A stretch of DNA of 64,000 nucleotides. Origin: Inia geoffrensis. Its lineage: Eukaryota > Chordata > Mammalia > Artiodactyla > Iniidae. The stretch spans positions 6,794,001 to 6,858,000 of the forward strand of contig CM070901.1 of NCBI GenBank assembly GCA_036417435.1. The letters are read 5' to 3'. A program made the translations under genes and the position numbers. Under the pieces are notes generated by a model. It ran no database searches. It was not told the origin of the DNA and saw only the letters and a program-made list of their open reading frames with translations. Shown one piece after another: positions 1 through 10,925 of this stretch (within the stretch, counting starts at the first letter, position 1; every line of letters starts with the position of its first letter).

Positions 1-456
1 AAAGAATGAAATCTTGTCATTTGTGACAACATGGATGGACCTAGAGAGTATTATGCTAAGTGAAATAAGTCATACAAAGACAATTACAGTATGATGTCAC
101 TTAATACGTGGCAACAAAAATGTTAACCAACATAACAAAATAGTAAGGCAGTCATAGATACAGAGAACAATGAAGTGGTTGCCAGAGGGGAGAAGGGTGC
201 GGTGTTGAGAGAAATAGCTGAGAGAGATTAAGACTTACAAACTTCCAGTTACAAAATAAATGCATCCTGGGGACAAAATGTACACCATGGAGAATATAGT
301 CAATGATATTATAATAATTTAGTTACAGATGGTATTTAGAGTTATTGTGGTGTTCATTTTGTAATGTATAGAAATACCAAATCACTATATTGTGCACCTG
401 GAACTCTGTGTTGTAGTTCAATTAAATTAAAAATATACTTCAATTAGATTAAAAAA
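1..456 (+). repeat. LINE-1 3' end (old, truncated)
   Basis: The first bases read as the end of L1 ORF2 (the stretch that normally follows an ACATGGATGGACCTAGAG-like motif), followed by the 3' UTR and an A-rich tail near 450. The left end is cut by the window. No intact reading frame remains, so this is a dead retrotransposon remnant of the older mammalian L1 type. Confidence 0.8.
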
Positions 457-1370
457 AAAACACTCCTGGCAAAAATGAATTAAGCAAGAAATTGTAAAAT
501 ATTTGATCAATGTGTTAAAAGTGGAAGATCATCATAAGAGATCTGATATAGGAATGTTGAGGTCCCTGAAAGAGTAAAATCAAAGCAAAGATACAAAGCA
601 AATATTAAACATTATGATACAAAGTTTTCTGAAAAAAAAAAGGCTTTGAAATTGTTTATTAAAAAGAATAATGAGCATTCAATTGCAATGACCAATAGCA
701 AATGATACTGTGGAAAAATTACTAGGCTTTAAAAATAAAAATACTTTGGGCAGCAAGAATAAAAGCACAGGAGAAATAGAAGGGAATAAAAATTAGAATT
801 TTAAGAGCCTTTTCAGAGAGAAATTCTCTGTGTCAGAAGAAAACAGAGAAACATATTTAAGATATGCAAGGAGAGAAATGATGAATCATGAAATTTTTAC
901 CAGCCAAGCAGACTGAATATCGAAAGTCCTGACATCAAGTCATGAAAGATCTAGGGTAATATTGCTCCCATGAACAATGGAATGAACAGACTTCAGAAAA
1001 CAGAATCCTTAGAAAGTGACATAAGGACAGATGGTAAATAGAAAATTTGCAGTTCCTTACTCAACTTAGACTGAATAAGGATTGTGTGTGAGAGAGAGAG
1101 CACGATCTTGCTGGTAGATACCAGGGTGACTACCTTGCAACAATTCATTAAGTTCTACCTCTGTTGAGGGTGCTTTTCTATACACGTGTTTTATTTTATA
1201 GAAAATTACTTTTAAAGCAACTAGATAGATAATATATTTTAATAAAAAAAAATATCAAACATATAGATACATATTGAACATACAGAACATATATATATAA
1301 ATAACAGATAAAACTGTAGCTAAAACTAATACTAAATCTGTGCAATGAAACAACCGAGCCTTGTATTAAA
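457..1370. other. AT-rich stretch, no gene seen
   Basis: This AT-rich DNA has no long reading frame and no recognisable repeat. It lies downstream of the stop codon of the minus-strand gene described at 3009-17641, so it could hold that gene's 3' UTR or flank. Inverted AATAAA-like hexamers occur (for example near 1190), but none can be picked as the real poly(A) signal. Confidence 0.4.
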
Positions 1371-3008
1371 TGAAGAGGCCTCAGGAGACTAGAGGTGACG
1401 TCGCTCCTGATCTCGGCTCAGATGACGCTCCTGGGCTCCAGGTCCAGGCTTTTACAGGCGTGAGTCCAGGACCTGCAGCACAAACACAGGCGATGGAATC
1501 ACTGAGGAGGTGCAGAGTCAGATGGAAGAGGGCTCCCTGGGGAGGGTGAGCAGGGTTCTGAAGGCTCCTCAGGCCCTGGACTTGGCCTTGGGCCCTCATG
1601 TCCCCAGGGGTCAGATCCACAGGGCACTGGGGTCTGTTTGCTGCTCTTTGCTGAACGTGTGGTCTGCTAGCAGGGAGTATCTAGAAATGGCCTACAGGAG
1701 CGATTATACCTGGGCTTTTGGCTGGGCAGCCTTCAACTGACGGGTCCCTGGACAGTGAGACTGAGGCAGAGGAAAGCAGGGGGGCTCAGGGATCCGGAAC
1801 TAAAAGGCTGATTCCCACCCACCCTGGGCCCTGTGAGCAGCGGAAGGTCTGATGACACAGGGGGTGGGTGAACCTGCCCCTCCATCCTACAGTCAGTGTA
1901 ACTGCTCATAAGACCTGCACACTGGAAATGGACAGACACCTGGAGTTTCTATTTTCCCTTATAATTCTTTCTAACCCCCAGCCAAACTCTCCTGAGGTTT
2001 ATAATTTTAAAATGTTATTAGGCTGCTGTAATGAAAACATACATTTTATCTGTTTAGCATATTGCAACATTAAAAGTGGACAGAAGACACTGCTTTTCAA
2101 ACTGTAATAAGACAAGTTATATTTATGTTATTTAATGACAGAATTGGAAAAACAAATAAAGGGAACATGAGTAACTTGAATCCTGCCCCTTTAACTCATC
2201 CTAAATGAGCATTGCACTGAACTGCTTTCTGGTTTTCCTTAACTTGAATTGAACACATACACAAAAGAATCTACAGAACCTCCAACCCCAGGTTGAGAAA
2301 TGGTGCCGTGAAGTGACCCAGGCTCCCCAGGGGCCCCACAGAGGGTGAGGGACCCCCAGGGCTTGGGCAACTCCCAGGCAGGCTGGAATCCTGCAGTGGC
2401 CCTACCTGATGCCAGGACTGTGAAGCACCCACAGGGATGCAGAGCTGAGCCAGGTGAGCTCTGTGCTTGCAAGAGCACTGGGCGCCTGTGTCTTCTTCAC
2501 GCTTTTCCCAGGAGTGCTGGGACTGGGGAGGTCGAAGCCCCCCGCCACAACCTCTCACCACAGCTAGCGATTAACTGGGGATGCTCCCTGCTGCCTTTAG
2601 GGGGGTTGGGAGGGTGGGGCTGGGTCCTGCAGAGAGAGGTGATGAACACTCCAGTGGGGCTCTTCAAAGGGAACACGCTGGAACAGCACCTCCTAGAGTC
2701 ATGCACATGGCGGCCCCGCAGTGCCCTATAGCCTCCCCTGCAGATGTAACAGCTGCCGGAGGACGCAGCCCAGCAACCGTGGGGGCTTGTGTGGATGGGC
2801 ACGTGTGCCCTGGGGATATGTGCTCCTGGCATCCTCCACTTGTCTGCAGGGTTTATCACCATCCTCTTGTCACCTTTGTGGTCACGCTCGACAGCAGTCC
2901 CCACTGTTTTGGCTGGTGTTTCTGAAGCACCAAACAGTAAGCTGGGGACGTATGGATGGAGAACACGTGCACTGTCTGCCCCACCTTTTCACCCTCAGTC
3001 CTCCACGT
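1371..3008. other. GC-richer non-coding stretch beside the 3' end of a minus-strand gene
   Basis: Base composition rises well above that of the flanks. Frames of 60-135 codons exist on both strands but overlap each other, match no family I know and lack matching splice signals. Because it lies immediately past the stop codon at 3009, it is probably the 3' UTR and/or flank of the minus-strand gene. Confidence 0.35.
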
Positions 3009-3095
3009 TCATGCTTCCTCTTTCTGGTCTTCCTCTTCATCAGCAGTGACTTCCCCCAAAACTTCTCTCAAGACAAGCAGAGAATATCTTGACAT
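3009..3095 (-). CDS. Putative terminal coding exon of an unrecognised minus-strand gene
   Basis: On the minus strand a long pyrimidine tract ending in CCTTCCAG precedes the exon, which is a good splice acceptor. Read in phase 0, it encodes 28 residues and a TGA stop, with the acidic end ADEEEDQKEEA. Phase 0 is exactly what the upstream exon at 3528-3580 supplies. The other two phases give shorter products (8 and about 17 residues). I see no known domain. It would be the cytoplasmic C-terminus if the protein is a membrane receptor, which is an inference from the basic stretch encoded at 17513-17641. Confidence 0.5.
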   Translation of the reverse strand: MSRYSLLVLREVLGEVTADEEEDQKEEA

Positions 3096-3527
3096 CTGGA
3101 AGGAAGAGAATAGGAAGAGAACAGTCAGGCTTGTCCAAGGCCACCCAGGGCAGGAAAACAACCATATGGGGTAGCTCGGGGCAGATCCAGACTTCACCGT
3201 GGGCCCCTAAAGCTGGGTGGGCCCAGGCGTGCTGACTCGAGCCCCATCTTCTGCTCAGGCCACTCACGGTGACAAAGACAGATTCAATGGCGCAGATCTC
3301 TGGTCAGGAGCCAGGGACATGCTAAGAAAGTGTGGGAGGAGGCCTGCAGAGAGAGTTCACAGATCTAATATAAGATCCCAGGACCCCCGGAGGCTGGATG
3401 AGACCAGGTCCTCCAGAAGGACAATCATAAAAGGAGGGAAAGAGGAGAGGGGGAAGGGTTACGAGGAAGAGTCAATGGATCTGAAAAAGAAAATTTAGAA
3501 AAAGACTTGCAAGAGGAAGTAAATTAC

Positions 3528-3580
3528 CATCAGCTCGTTGTTCTCTTTGTTAGAAGCTTCGTCATCTGCCATGTAGTATT
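3528..3580 (-). CDS. Putative internal exon, phase 1 to 0, tyrosine and acid rich
   Basis: The minus-strand acceptor is TTGGACACCAG and the donor is ATG|GTAATT. The 53-nt exon has two leading bases that join a G from the previous exon to make Glu, then 17 codons: YYMADDEASNKENNELM. It ends in phase 0, matching the terminal exon. The paired tyrosines followed by acidic residues resemble signalling tails, but no defined motif is met. The donor is only moderate, which is the main doubt. Confidence 0.45.
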
Positions 3581-5239
3581 CTGGTGTCCAAGGGCAGCAG
3601 CCATGTTGGGGTGGCCGTGGGAAAGGAAAGGGGAGATTTAGAGTCGGGATGTGACCTCGAGACCTCTGTGTCCTCATCTCCACGGACCCCCCCAGGGCCT
3701 CAATGGTGCCACCTTTGCAATGAAGGAGCGGGTCTCTGACCCACAACATAAGGTTGCCACCCTCAACTTCCCTACCTGTGACCAGGAATGAGGCCCATGT
3801 CACCCTGTGCCTCCTGCAGGTGGTCACGGTCTCCATGCGATTCTGCCATGACCGTGCCTCCCTCCTGCTCTCCCTCTGCTTCCTCGCTACTTCCTTCCTC
3901 ATGTCTCTCCTCTAATTCCTGCTCCTTTCCTTCCTCTTTGCACCACCACTAATCCTAGAGTTCTCCAAAGTGGGCACATCGCCACCGTCTCCAATCAGTT
4001 GACTTTTTAATCAACCAATCCATGCATCCCAGGGAGTACCTGGCATGGGACTGATAGTGTGTTGGGCTCTGGGGAGGGAAGGACAAAAAACTCCACATAA
4101 CAGGGATTCTCCTATTTCCTGGGGTGACCTTAGGTATCTGGGAGATAATTAATGCTCACACCACTGTAAGTTTCCCAGAGGATGAAAACAAAATCAGAGG
4201 GAAAGTAACACGTCCAATTTCATTTACCCAGAATATTGCAACAAGGGTCCTCCATAAACGGTACCTTCCAGAATTACCCTGAGATTTAGAAGGACTGGGA
4301 CGAATGAGACCTGATAAAGTGTGTGGAAAGGTCCCAGGGTGGGCAGGACTGGGGTGTGGGAAGCAGAGGCAGGGCTGTCTGGATGGAGCAGTGGGTTCTG
4401 AGAGGTGCAGTGACCCCGGGTCCCGCTGCCCTGAGTCTCTGTCCCGGGCCTGGTCAACCCCAGGAGACCAGGTCAGCAGGTTTATGAAAGCAAGTGTGTG
4501 AAGAAGCCCAGCAGCCCCTTCACGCAGTCCTCTAGAATTTTTGAAGCCCATGGAGGGTCTCTAGGGGCAGCTGGATGTGGACCCCTCTCAAATGGAAGCA
4601 TGTCAGTACATCAGCCTTGGGGAAGTGCAGAGGCTGAGATGAGCTCAAGGAGACTGACTGAGCACATGCAGTGATCCCAGAGCACGTGTTCTGTGACTCT
4701 TCCACCTCTGGGACTGTCCTTTACATGAGGAACAAACAGGACAAAACATGAGGTGAAGCCACAAGTCCTGAAAGTGCAGAGGGAGAGTTCACTTCTCATC
4801 CACCACCTGACACTTTCTAGAAAAACTTGGTCTCCAGTTTCAAAGGCCCATGAGAGTTTTGACCCACAGGTTCTGTTCATCATAGGTCAATACGCAAAAG
4901 AAAACAAAGTCTCCTGTGCACAATACCCTAGATGTGCTAACCAGAAACCAAACTTCCATATTAGGTGGTGACAAGCGCAAGAAAGAGCAGCTCATGTGGA
5001 AAAGATAATTTTGGATAAGCAAATCAAGAAAAGGTGATTATAGAGCACGGTCACGTCTAAGGACACAATTTCTCTCTATTGTATCATTAAAATATGAAAA
5101 AAACAAGTCAGAACTCTACACATATTTTATTCTTCTTTCTGATTTCATATCCACCTTCCTCAGTCTCCAAAGCAGGAGATATAACCCTAAAGTTCCAGGA
5201 ACCCTCTGCCATTAGATCCTACCTAAGTGTTGTTCCTAC

Positions 5240-5287
5240 CTGTACTCTCTTCCTCATCACTGCCACAAATGTTATCCAAAACCGATT
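5240..5287 (-). CDS. Putative 48-nt exon (duplicated copy 1), phase 1 to 1
   Basis: The minus strand shows an acceptor GTTTCTACAG and a donor ACAG|GTAGGAAC. The exon is open in phase 1 and encodes SVLDNICGSDEEEST, with the leading two bases completing a Glu codon. Being symmetric, it can be gained or lost without shifting frame. Its paralogue lies at 8414-8461 inside the tandem duplication. Both splice sites and the open frame are kept in both copies despite divergence, which suggests selection or recent function. Confidence 0.5.
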
Positions 5288-5473
5288 CTGTAGAAACACG
5301 AACATGAATTTACAAGTCTTATGGATACATTTAAAATGTGACTACTGTGACTGAGTAATTGGATATTTTATTTTGTTTTATTTTAATACATTGAGTTAAT
5401 CATTGATTGAATTAAATAGATTATAACAGGCACATCTAGCTAGTGGTTACCACACTGTAATACACATCCCTCT

Positions 5474-5483
5474 CTCTCTCTCT

Positions 5484-5522
<39 letters not shown>
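5474..5522. repeat. (TC)n(TA)n microsatellite
   Basis: A short CT run is followed by about 20 TA units. It is present in duplication copy 1 and absent at the matching place in copy 2, so it expanded after the duplication. Confidence 0.9.
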
Positions 5523-5561
5523 GGAAGATGTTACCACCCATCCCCTGGTTATTCCCTTCTG

Positions 5562-5954
5562 TGTGGTCTACCCGTTCAAGATGGCTGTTTGCTGATGGTT
5601 TACCAAAGGAAAAACCTCTGCCCCATGAAGGTACTTAGCCCAAGGGGGTAAGAGGGGTGTGTCCCTCTGCTGGTTTCCCTGGTAACTGATGAGCCCATCT
5701 GCTGTCAATTCCCCCTATAACTGGTAGACTCCCTATTCCGCCCAGAGTGAAGAATGCTGTTACTGCTGCTGCTGTGTTCTGCCTGCCATCGGCTATCTAC
5801 AGTGGGATGTCTCTCCAGGACCACTTTGCTTCTGACGTGAAAGATCTCCCATCTATTAAACCATTAATGTCTCTGTCCCTGACTCCGGGCTCTTTCTTTA
5901 GCCCCGGTGCTGAGCAAGTACAGGGCTTGCAGGCATGAGAGGTGCAGCCCAACA
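5562..5954 (+). mobile_element. Solo LTR of an endogenous retrovirus with target-site duplication
   Basis: This 393-bp element starts TGTGGTC and ends CCAACA, with CCTTCTG directly repeated at 5555-5561 and 5955-5961. The matching spot in duplication copy 2 (about 8935-8965) lacks it, so the empty site is visible within the window. A CTATAA box near 5715 and an ATTAAA signal at 5855-5860 fit plus-strand LTR order. A 6- to 7-bp target duplication is closest to class II elements, but I cannot name the family. Confidence 0.75.
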
Positions 5955-6259
5955 CCTTCTGCAGGGCAGTTTCCTGGCCAGATTTGATGATTCATTTATA
6001 GGTGTTTCCTAGGCTCATGCACACTTGCCAGGCACTCATGAGACCTTGGGGACACTTAAACAGTAATGTCAACACCCCGATCCTAGAGGAATTCCTGACA
6101 GATGTTCCACTTGAGGGGAGAGGAAATGAGCATGGCCCAGTGCACCTGTGCTAGATGTAATCAGCGAGCAGGTGCAGAAGGGAGGGAGGGACATTCACTC
6201 ACTTCATGAGGCCATCCTTCTCACCACTGACTCTGAAAAATCCAGGGAAGGAAGGGACA

Positions 6260-7285
6260 AAATGCCTTTAGAAGGTAAATGGCCTGTACACTGAAAACTA
6301 CAAATCACTGCTGAAAGAATTAAACAAGGAACAAATAATTGAAATGACATATCATATTCATAGACTGGAGACATTATTGTTCACATTTCTACACTACCCA
6401 AAGCTAAGTATAAATTCATTGTAATACGTGTCAAAATCCCAATGTCATTTTCAAAGAAATAGAAAAAAAAAAAAAAGATCCTAAAATACATATGGAACCA
6501 CTAAGGACTCCAAACAGGCAAAACAATACTGAGAATAAAGAACATAGATGGAGGCTTCTCACTTCCTCACTTCAAAACACATTACAAAGTCATAGGAATC
6601 AAAACTGTATGGTACTGACATAGAAACAGATACATAGCCTTAAACACCAGAATAAATAACCACCAAGAAAACTCATAGATACATGGCCAAATGAAATTCA
6701 CCAAGGTTCTAAGAGAACAAGTAGGGAAAGTATAGTTTTTTCAACAGTCAATAGGATGAAAATATAACTTACAGAAAGATTACAAACATATATCAGAAAA
6801 GGAGCTAATGCCCAAAACATATAAGAAAAACACTACAACTCAAATGCAAAATAAGTTAAAAAATTAAAAAGGGTAAATAACTGGGTTCAGAAATGTGCAA
6901 AGACTTAAATAAGACATTTCCTGAAAAAGACATACAAATAGCTAACAGATATAGGAAAAGGTTTTCAACCTCACTAATCATCAGGGCAATGCAAATCAAC
7001 ACCTCACACCTGTTAGGCTGTGTATTATAAAGAAAAAAAATTACAGTTTAAGGCCAAGATGTGGGGAATTGGAAACTTTGTACACTGCTGGTGGGAATGT
7101 AAAATGGTGCAGCTATTATGAAATAGAGTATGGGGGTTCCTTATAAAATTATACACAGAAATATCATATGATTCAGCAGTCACAGTTCTGGGTATATATC
7201 CAAAGGAAATTAAATCAGTATCACAATGAGATGAACTTAGGTTCATTGCAGCATTTTCCACAATAGCCTAGATATGCAACCAACT
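6260..7285 (+). repeat. Old LINE-1 ORF2 fragment (in duplication copy 1)
   Basis: Plus-strand L1 ORF2 3' sequence is recognisable from phrases such as AAATACATATGGAACCA and the CACTGCTGGTGGGAATGTAAAATGG block. It carries many stops. It breaks off in the sequence that would precede the L1 3' end, exactly where duplication copy 2 begins. Confidence 0.85.
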
Positions 7286-8413
7286 TCACATAACAAGTAA
7301 GTGTCCTGTGTCTGAGCTAACCTTAGGTACTTCAAAACAGCTCCATAAGTCTCTTAGCCCCTTAGAGAGGATGAAAGCAATATTAGAGTTAAAAGTAACT
7401 TGTCCCAATTCCTTTAGTCTGGAATACTGAAACAAAAGTTCTACAGCAGGGGAAGCCTCATAAACACACAGCACCTGCCAGGGTTTACCCCAGCCTTGGA
7501 AGAACTGGGAAGGATAAGACCAAGGCAGGCCTGAGGAAAGGTCAGAGGGTAGGCAGGACTGGGGTGTGGGGAGAAGAGCAGTGACCCGGGGTCCTGCTGC
7601 CCTGAGTCTCTGTCCTGGGCCTGGTCAATCCCAGGAGATCAGGTTAGCAGGGCTGTGAGAGCCAGTGTGTGAAGCAAGCCCAGCAGCCCCTTACACACAG
7701 TCCTCTAGAATCCCTGCCAGCCATGGAGGGTCTCTAGGGGCAGCTGGACGTGGACCCCTCTCAAATGGAAGCACCTTCAGCACATCAGCCTTGGGGAGGT
7801 GCTGAGGCTGAAATGAACAGACTGAGCACATGCAGTGATCCCAGAGCATGTGTTCTGTGACTCATCCACCACTGGGAGCACCCTTTCCATGAGGAATAAA
7901 CAGTGAGGACAAAAGTAAGGTGAAGCTACACGTCCTGAAAGTGTACAGGGAGAGAGTTCAAGTCTCATCCACCACCTGACACTCACTATAAGAACTTGTT
8001 CTCCAATGTCAAGTGACTATGAGAGTTTTGTTCCCACTAGGATTTGGCCATCATACGTGAATGTAAAAATGAAACCAAAATCCCTTACGCAAAATACCCT
8101 CCAGGTACCAAACAGAAACCAAGCTTTAATATTTGGCAGTGAAAAAGCAATGAAAGAGTAGTCTTATGAGAAAGAAAATTTCTGAACGGCAAAGCAAGAA
8201 AAGATGACTATAAGCACAGTACAGTCAAAGGACATGGACACAATAACTCTATTATATCATTAAAATATGGAAAGAACAAATCAGAATATTACACATATTT
8301 CCTTCTTCTTCCTGATTTCATATTCACCTTGCTTAGTCTCCAAAGAAGCAGGTGGAACCCAAGTGTTCTAGGAATTGTCTCGCTTTAGATCCTACCTGAG
8401 AGTTGTTCCCTAC

Positions 8414-8461
8414 CTGAATTGTCATCAGCATCACTGCCATGTATGCTCTCCAGGATCCATT
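8414..8461 (-). CDS. Putative 48-nt exon (duplicated copy 2), phase 1 to 1
   Basis: The minus-strand acceptor is TTTGTACAG and the donor is TTCAG|GTAGGGAAC. Phase 1 is open and gives WILESIHGSDADDNS, aligned with SVLDNICGSDEEEST from copy 1. The two products share a GSD plus acidic and Ser/Thr ending. In the proposed transcript it follows either the exon at 12907-12985 or, if the module at 12.9-13.7 kb is skipped, the exon at 15400-15478. Both would deliver phase 1. Confidence 0.5.
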
Positions 8462-9259
8462 CTGTACAAACACAACCATGAGCATAAAGTTATTATACAA
8501 GTTGACCCACCCATTTCTCCTACTTGACTTGCTGGCTCACACAGCATCACCCTGGTCTTCCCTCCAGGTTCTCAGACCTCCCCTGTGCTCTGTGCAGACA
8601 GAGTCCTTCAATAAGACATTGATCACAGTTGAAAATTTCAAATGAGGGAGAGATGCTGAGAAAATCACCTTTCGACCCCTCACTTCTATAGACCCATTTA
8701 TAGCTTTCGCCTTCTAGCTTACCAACCTGAAATTCCAGATGTTACAGACACACTTGAAACATGGCTAGTGTGACAAAGCAATTGTGTGTTTTTTGCATTT
8801 TTTAATAGAATGAGTTAGTTATTGTTTGAACTAAATTAATTATAAATAGGCACATTTGGTTAGTGGCTACCACACTGGAAAGCTCAGCTCTAAGAAATCC
8901 AAAGATGAGAAAGAGGCAAACAGCCACCCCTCCCCTGGTTGTTCTTTACTGCAGAAAATTTGATGGCCTGACCTGATCATTCATATGTAGGTATATCTTG
9001 GGCTCTTGGACCCATTCCAGGCATTGGGAGAGTCCTTGTGGACACTGAAATATGACAGTCAACACTCAGATCCAAGAGGAATTCCCAGCAAGGGGCCCAC
9101 TTGTAGACAGAGGTGAAGGGCATGGCCCAGTACACCTGTACTAGACATAATCAGAGAGCAGGTGCAGAGGGAAGGGGGGGATTTCACTCTCTTCTTGAGT
9201 CCATCCTTCTCACCCCTGACTCTAGAAGACCTGAGGAAGGCAGTGGAAAAGGCCCCATA

Positions 9260-10925
9260 GGAGGTGAAAGATTTGTATACTGAAAACTACAGGATATTGC
9301 TGAAAGAAATTAAAGAAGAGACAAGTAATTGGAATGACATACCACGATCATAGACTGGATTATTAAATACTGTTGACATTTCTATACTACATAAAGTGAT
9401 GTACACATATATTGCAACAACCCACAAAATTCTTTGTCGTTATTATAGAAGTGGACAGAATCCTAAAATACATATGGAACCCCCCGCCAAGTAGATAAAA
9501 CAATCTTGAGAGCAAAGAGCAATGATAGAGATTAACACTTCCTGAACTCAAAACACATAACAAGTGCCACAGCAGTCAAAACAGTCTGCTACTGGCATCA
9601 AGACAGTGAGATAGACCAATGAAATATAATAGAGAGACCCCAAATAAATGCACATATATGGCCAACTGATCTTTGCCAAGGTTCTAAGATTACCAAGTGA
9701 AGAAAGGATAGTCTCTTCAACAATCAACAGAATGAAAAGGCAACCTATAGGATGGGAGGAAGTATGTGTAAACCTTGTATCTGAATAAGGGACCAATATC
9801 CAGAATATATAAGAAACTACTAAAAGTCAATTTCAAAAAAAAAACAGCGGGCAAACAACTGAGTTGAAAATGGGTAAAAAGCTTCACCAGACATTTCTCC
9901 ATAAAGACATAAAAGTGGTCAATCTACATATGAAAAGTTGCTCAACATCACTAAGCATCAGGGAAATGGAAATCAAGCCACAAGGAGATATCACTCACAG
10001 CTGTTAGAATTTGTATTATAAAAAAATTAGGGCTTCCCTGGTGGCGCAGTGGTTTCTGAGAGTCCGCCTGCTGATGTAGGGGACACGGGTTCGTGCCCCA
10101 GTCCGGGAGGATCTCACATGCCGCGGAGCGGCTGGGCCCATGAGCCATGGCCGCTGAGCCTGCGCGTCCGGAGCCTGTGTTCCACAATGGGAGAGGCCAC
10201 AGTAGTGAGAGGCCCGCGTACCGCAAAAAAAAAAAAAAAAAAAAAAAAGAAAAGAAAGAAAATTAATGGATGCTGGCAAGGACGTGAAGAAGTGTAACTT
10301 TTGTACCCTGTAGTAATGTAAAATGGTGTAGCCATTATGGAAAACAGAATGGAGGTCCCCAAAAAATTATTAAGAGAACTATCATAAAATCCAGCAATCA
10401 CTCATTTAGGTTTATATACAAAGGATATAAAACAAGAAGGTCCAAGAGATATCTACAATCTCATGTCCATTGCAGCATTATACACAGTAGACAACATAGG
10501 AAAACTGCCCAGTGTCCATGGGAAGATGAATTAATAAAGAAAATGTGATGTTTACATACAGTGGAATGTCATTCCGTCTCTGAAAAAGAAGGAAGTCCTG
10601 CCATTTGCAGCAACATGAAAGAACTTGGAGGACATTTGTAAGAGTGAAATAAGCTAGTCGCAGAAGGTCAAAAACTGAAAGAAAACTCCAAGAAGCTGAG
10701 AGTAGAAGAGTGGTTCCAAGAGCTGGCAGGAGGTTGACATGGGAAGTCTCTGTTCAATGGTTATAATGTGTTATTTGCAAAATGGAAAAGTTCTAGACAC
10801 ATGCTGTACAACAAAGTGCATGTAGTCAACAGGACTGACTGGACACTTCAAAACTTGTTAAGATGTTGGATTTCATTGTATGTGTACTTTTACAACAATA
10901 AAATATACATATGTAAAATAAATAC
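9260..10925 (+). repeat. Old LINE-1 3' part (ORF2 end and 3' UTR), interrupted by a SINE
   Basis: This is the plus-strand L1 ORF2 end, in the same order as 6260-7285, but running on to the 3' UTR and a tail near 10920. A CHR SINE splits it at 10030-10262. No open frame is left. Confidence 0.85.
10030..10262 (+). repeat. CHR-type SINE (full length)
   Basis: The tRNA-derived head GGGCTTCCCTGGTGGCGCAG, the box-B-like GGTTCGTGCCC, the GC-rich body and a long A tail are all present. It sits in the L1 of duplication copy 2 and is absent from copy 1, so it inserted after the duplication. An AAAATTAG/AAAATTAA repeat flanks it. Confidence 0.95.

Larger units (their letters stand above)
4110..7290. 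repeat. Tandem segmental duplication, copy 1 (about 3.2 kb)
   Basis: This block aligns in order with 7300-10530. Matching landmarks are the motif TCTCTAGGGGCAGCTGGA (4558 and 7727), AGCACATGCAGTGATCCCAG (4662 and 7825), the 48-nt exon (5240-5287 and 8414-8461), GAGCAGGTGCAGA (6167 and 9155) and an L1 ORF2 fragment. Substitutions and indels are frequent, so the duplication is not recent. This copy stops inside the L1, at about 7285, where copy 2 begins. Copy 1 alone holds an LTR at 5562-5954. Confidence 0.85.
7300..10530. repeat. Tandem segmental duplication, copy 2
   Basis: This is the second copy of the unit described at 4110-7290, in the same orientation. It differs by a CHR SINE at 10030-10262, about 250 extra bases at 8480-8750 after the 48-nt exon, and the lack of the LTR and the TA run. 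Its L1 continues past the unit end to a normal L1 3' end near 10920, so copy 2 holds the original right-hand boundary. Confidence 0.85.

Noticed and set aside
2345..2925. Several overlapping 76-135 codon frames near 1.4-3.0 kb as separate genes.
   Set aside because: They overlap on both strands with no homology or splice pairing; GC-richer DNA yields such frames by chance, and it is better read as 3' UTR or flank.
10030..10110. tRNA gene signal (box A and box B) in SINE heads.
   Set aside because: The cloverleaf is degenerate and always joined to the SINE body; these are tRNA-derived SINEs, not tRNA genes.
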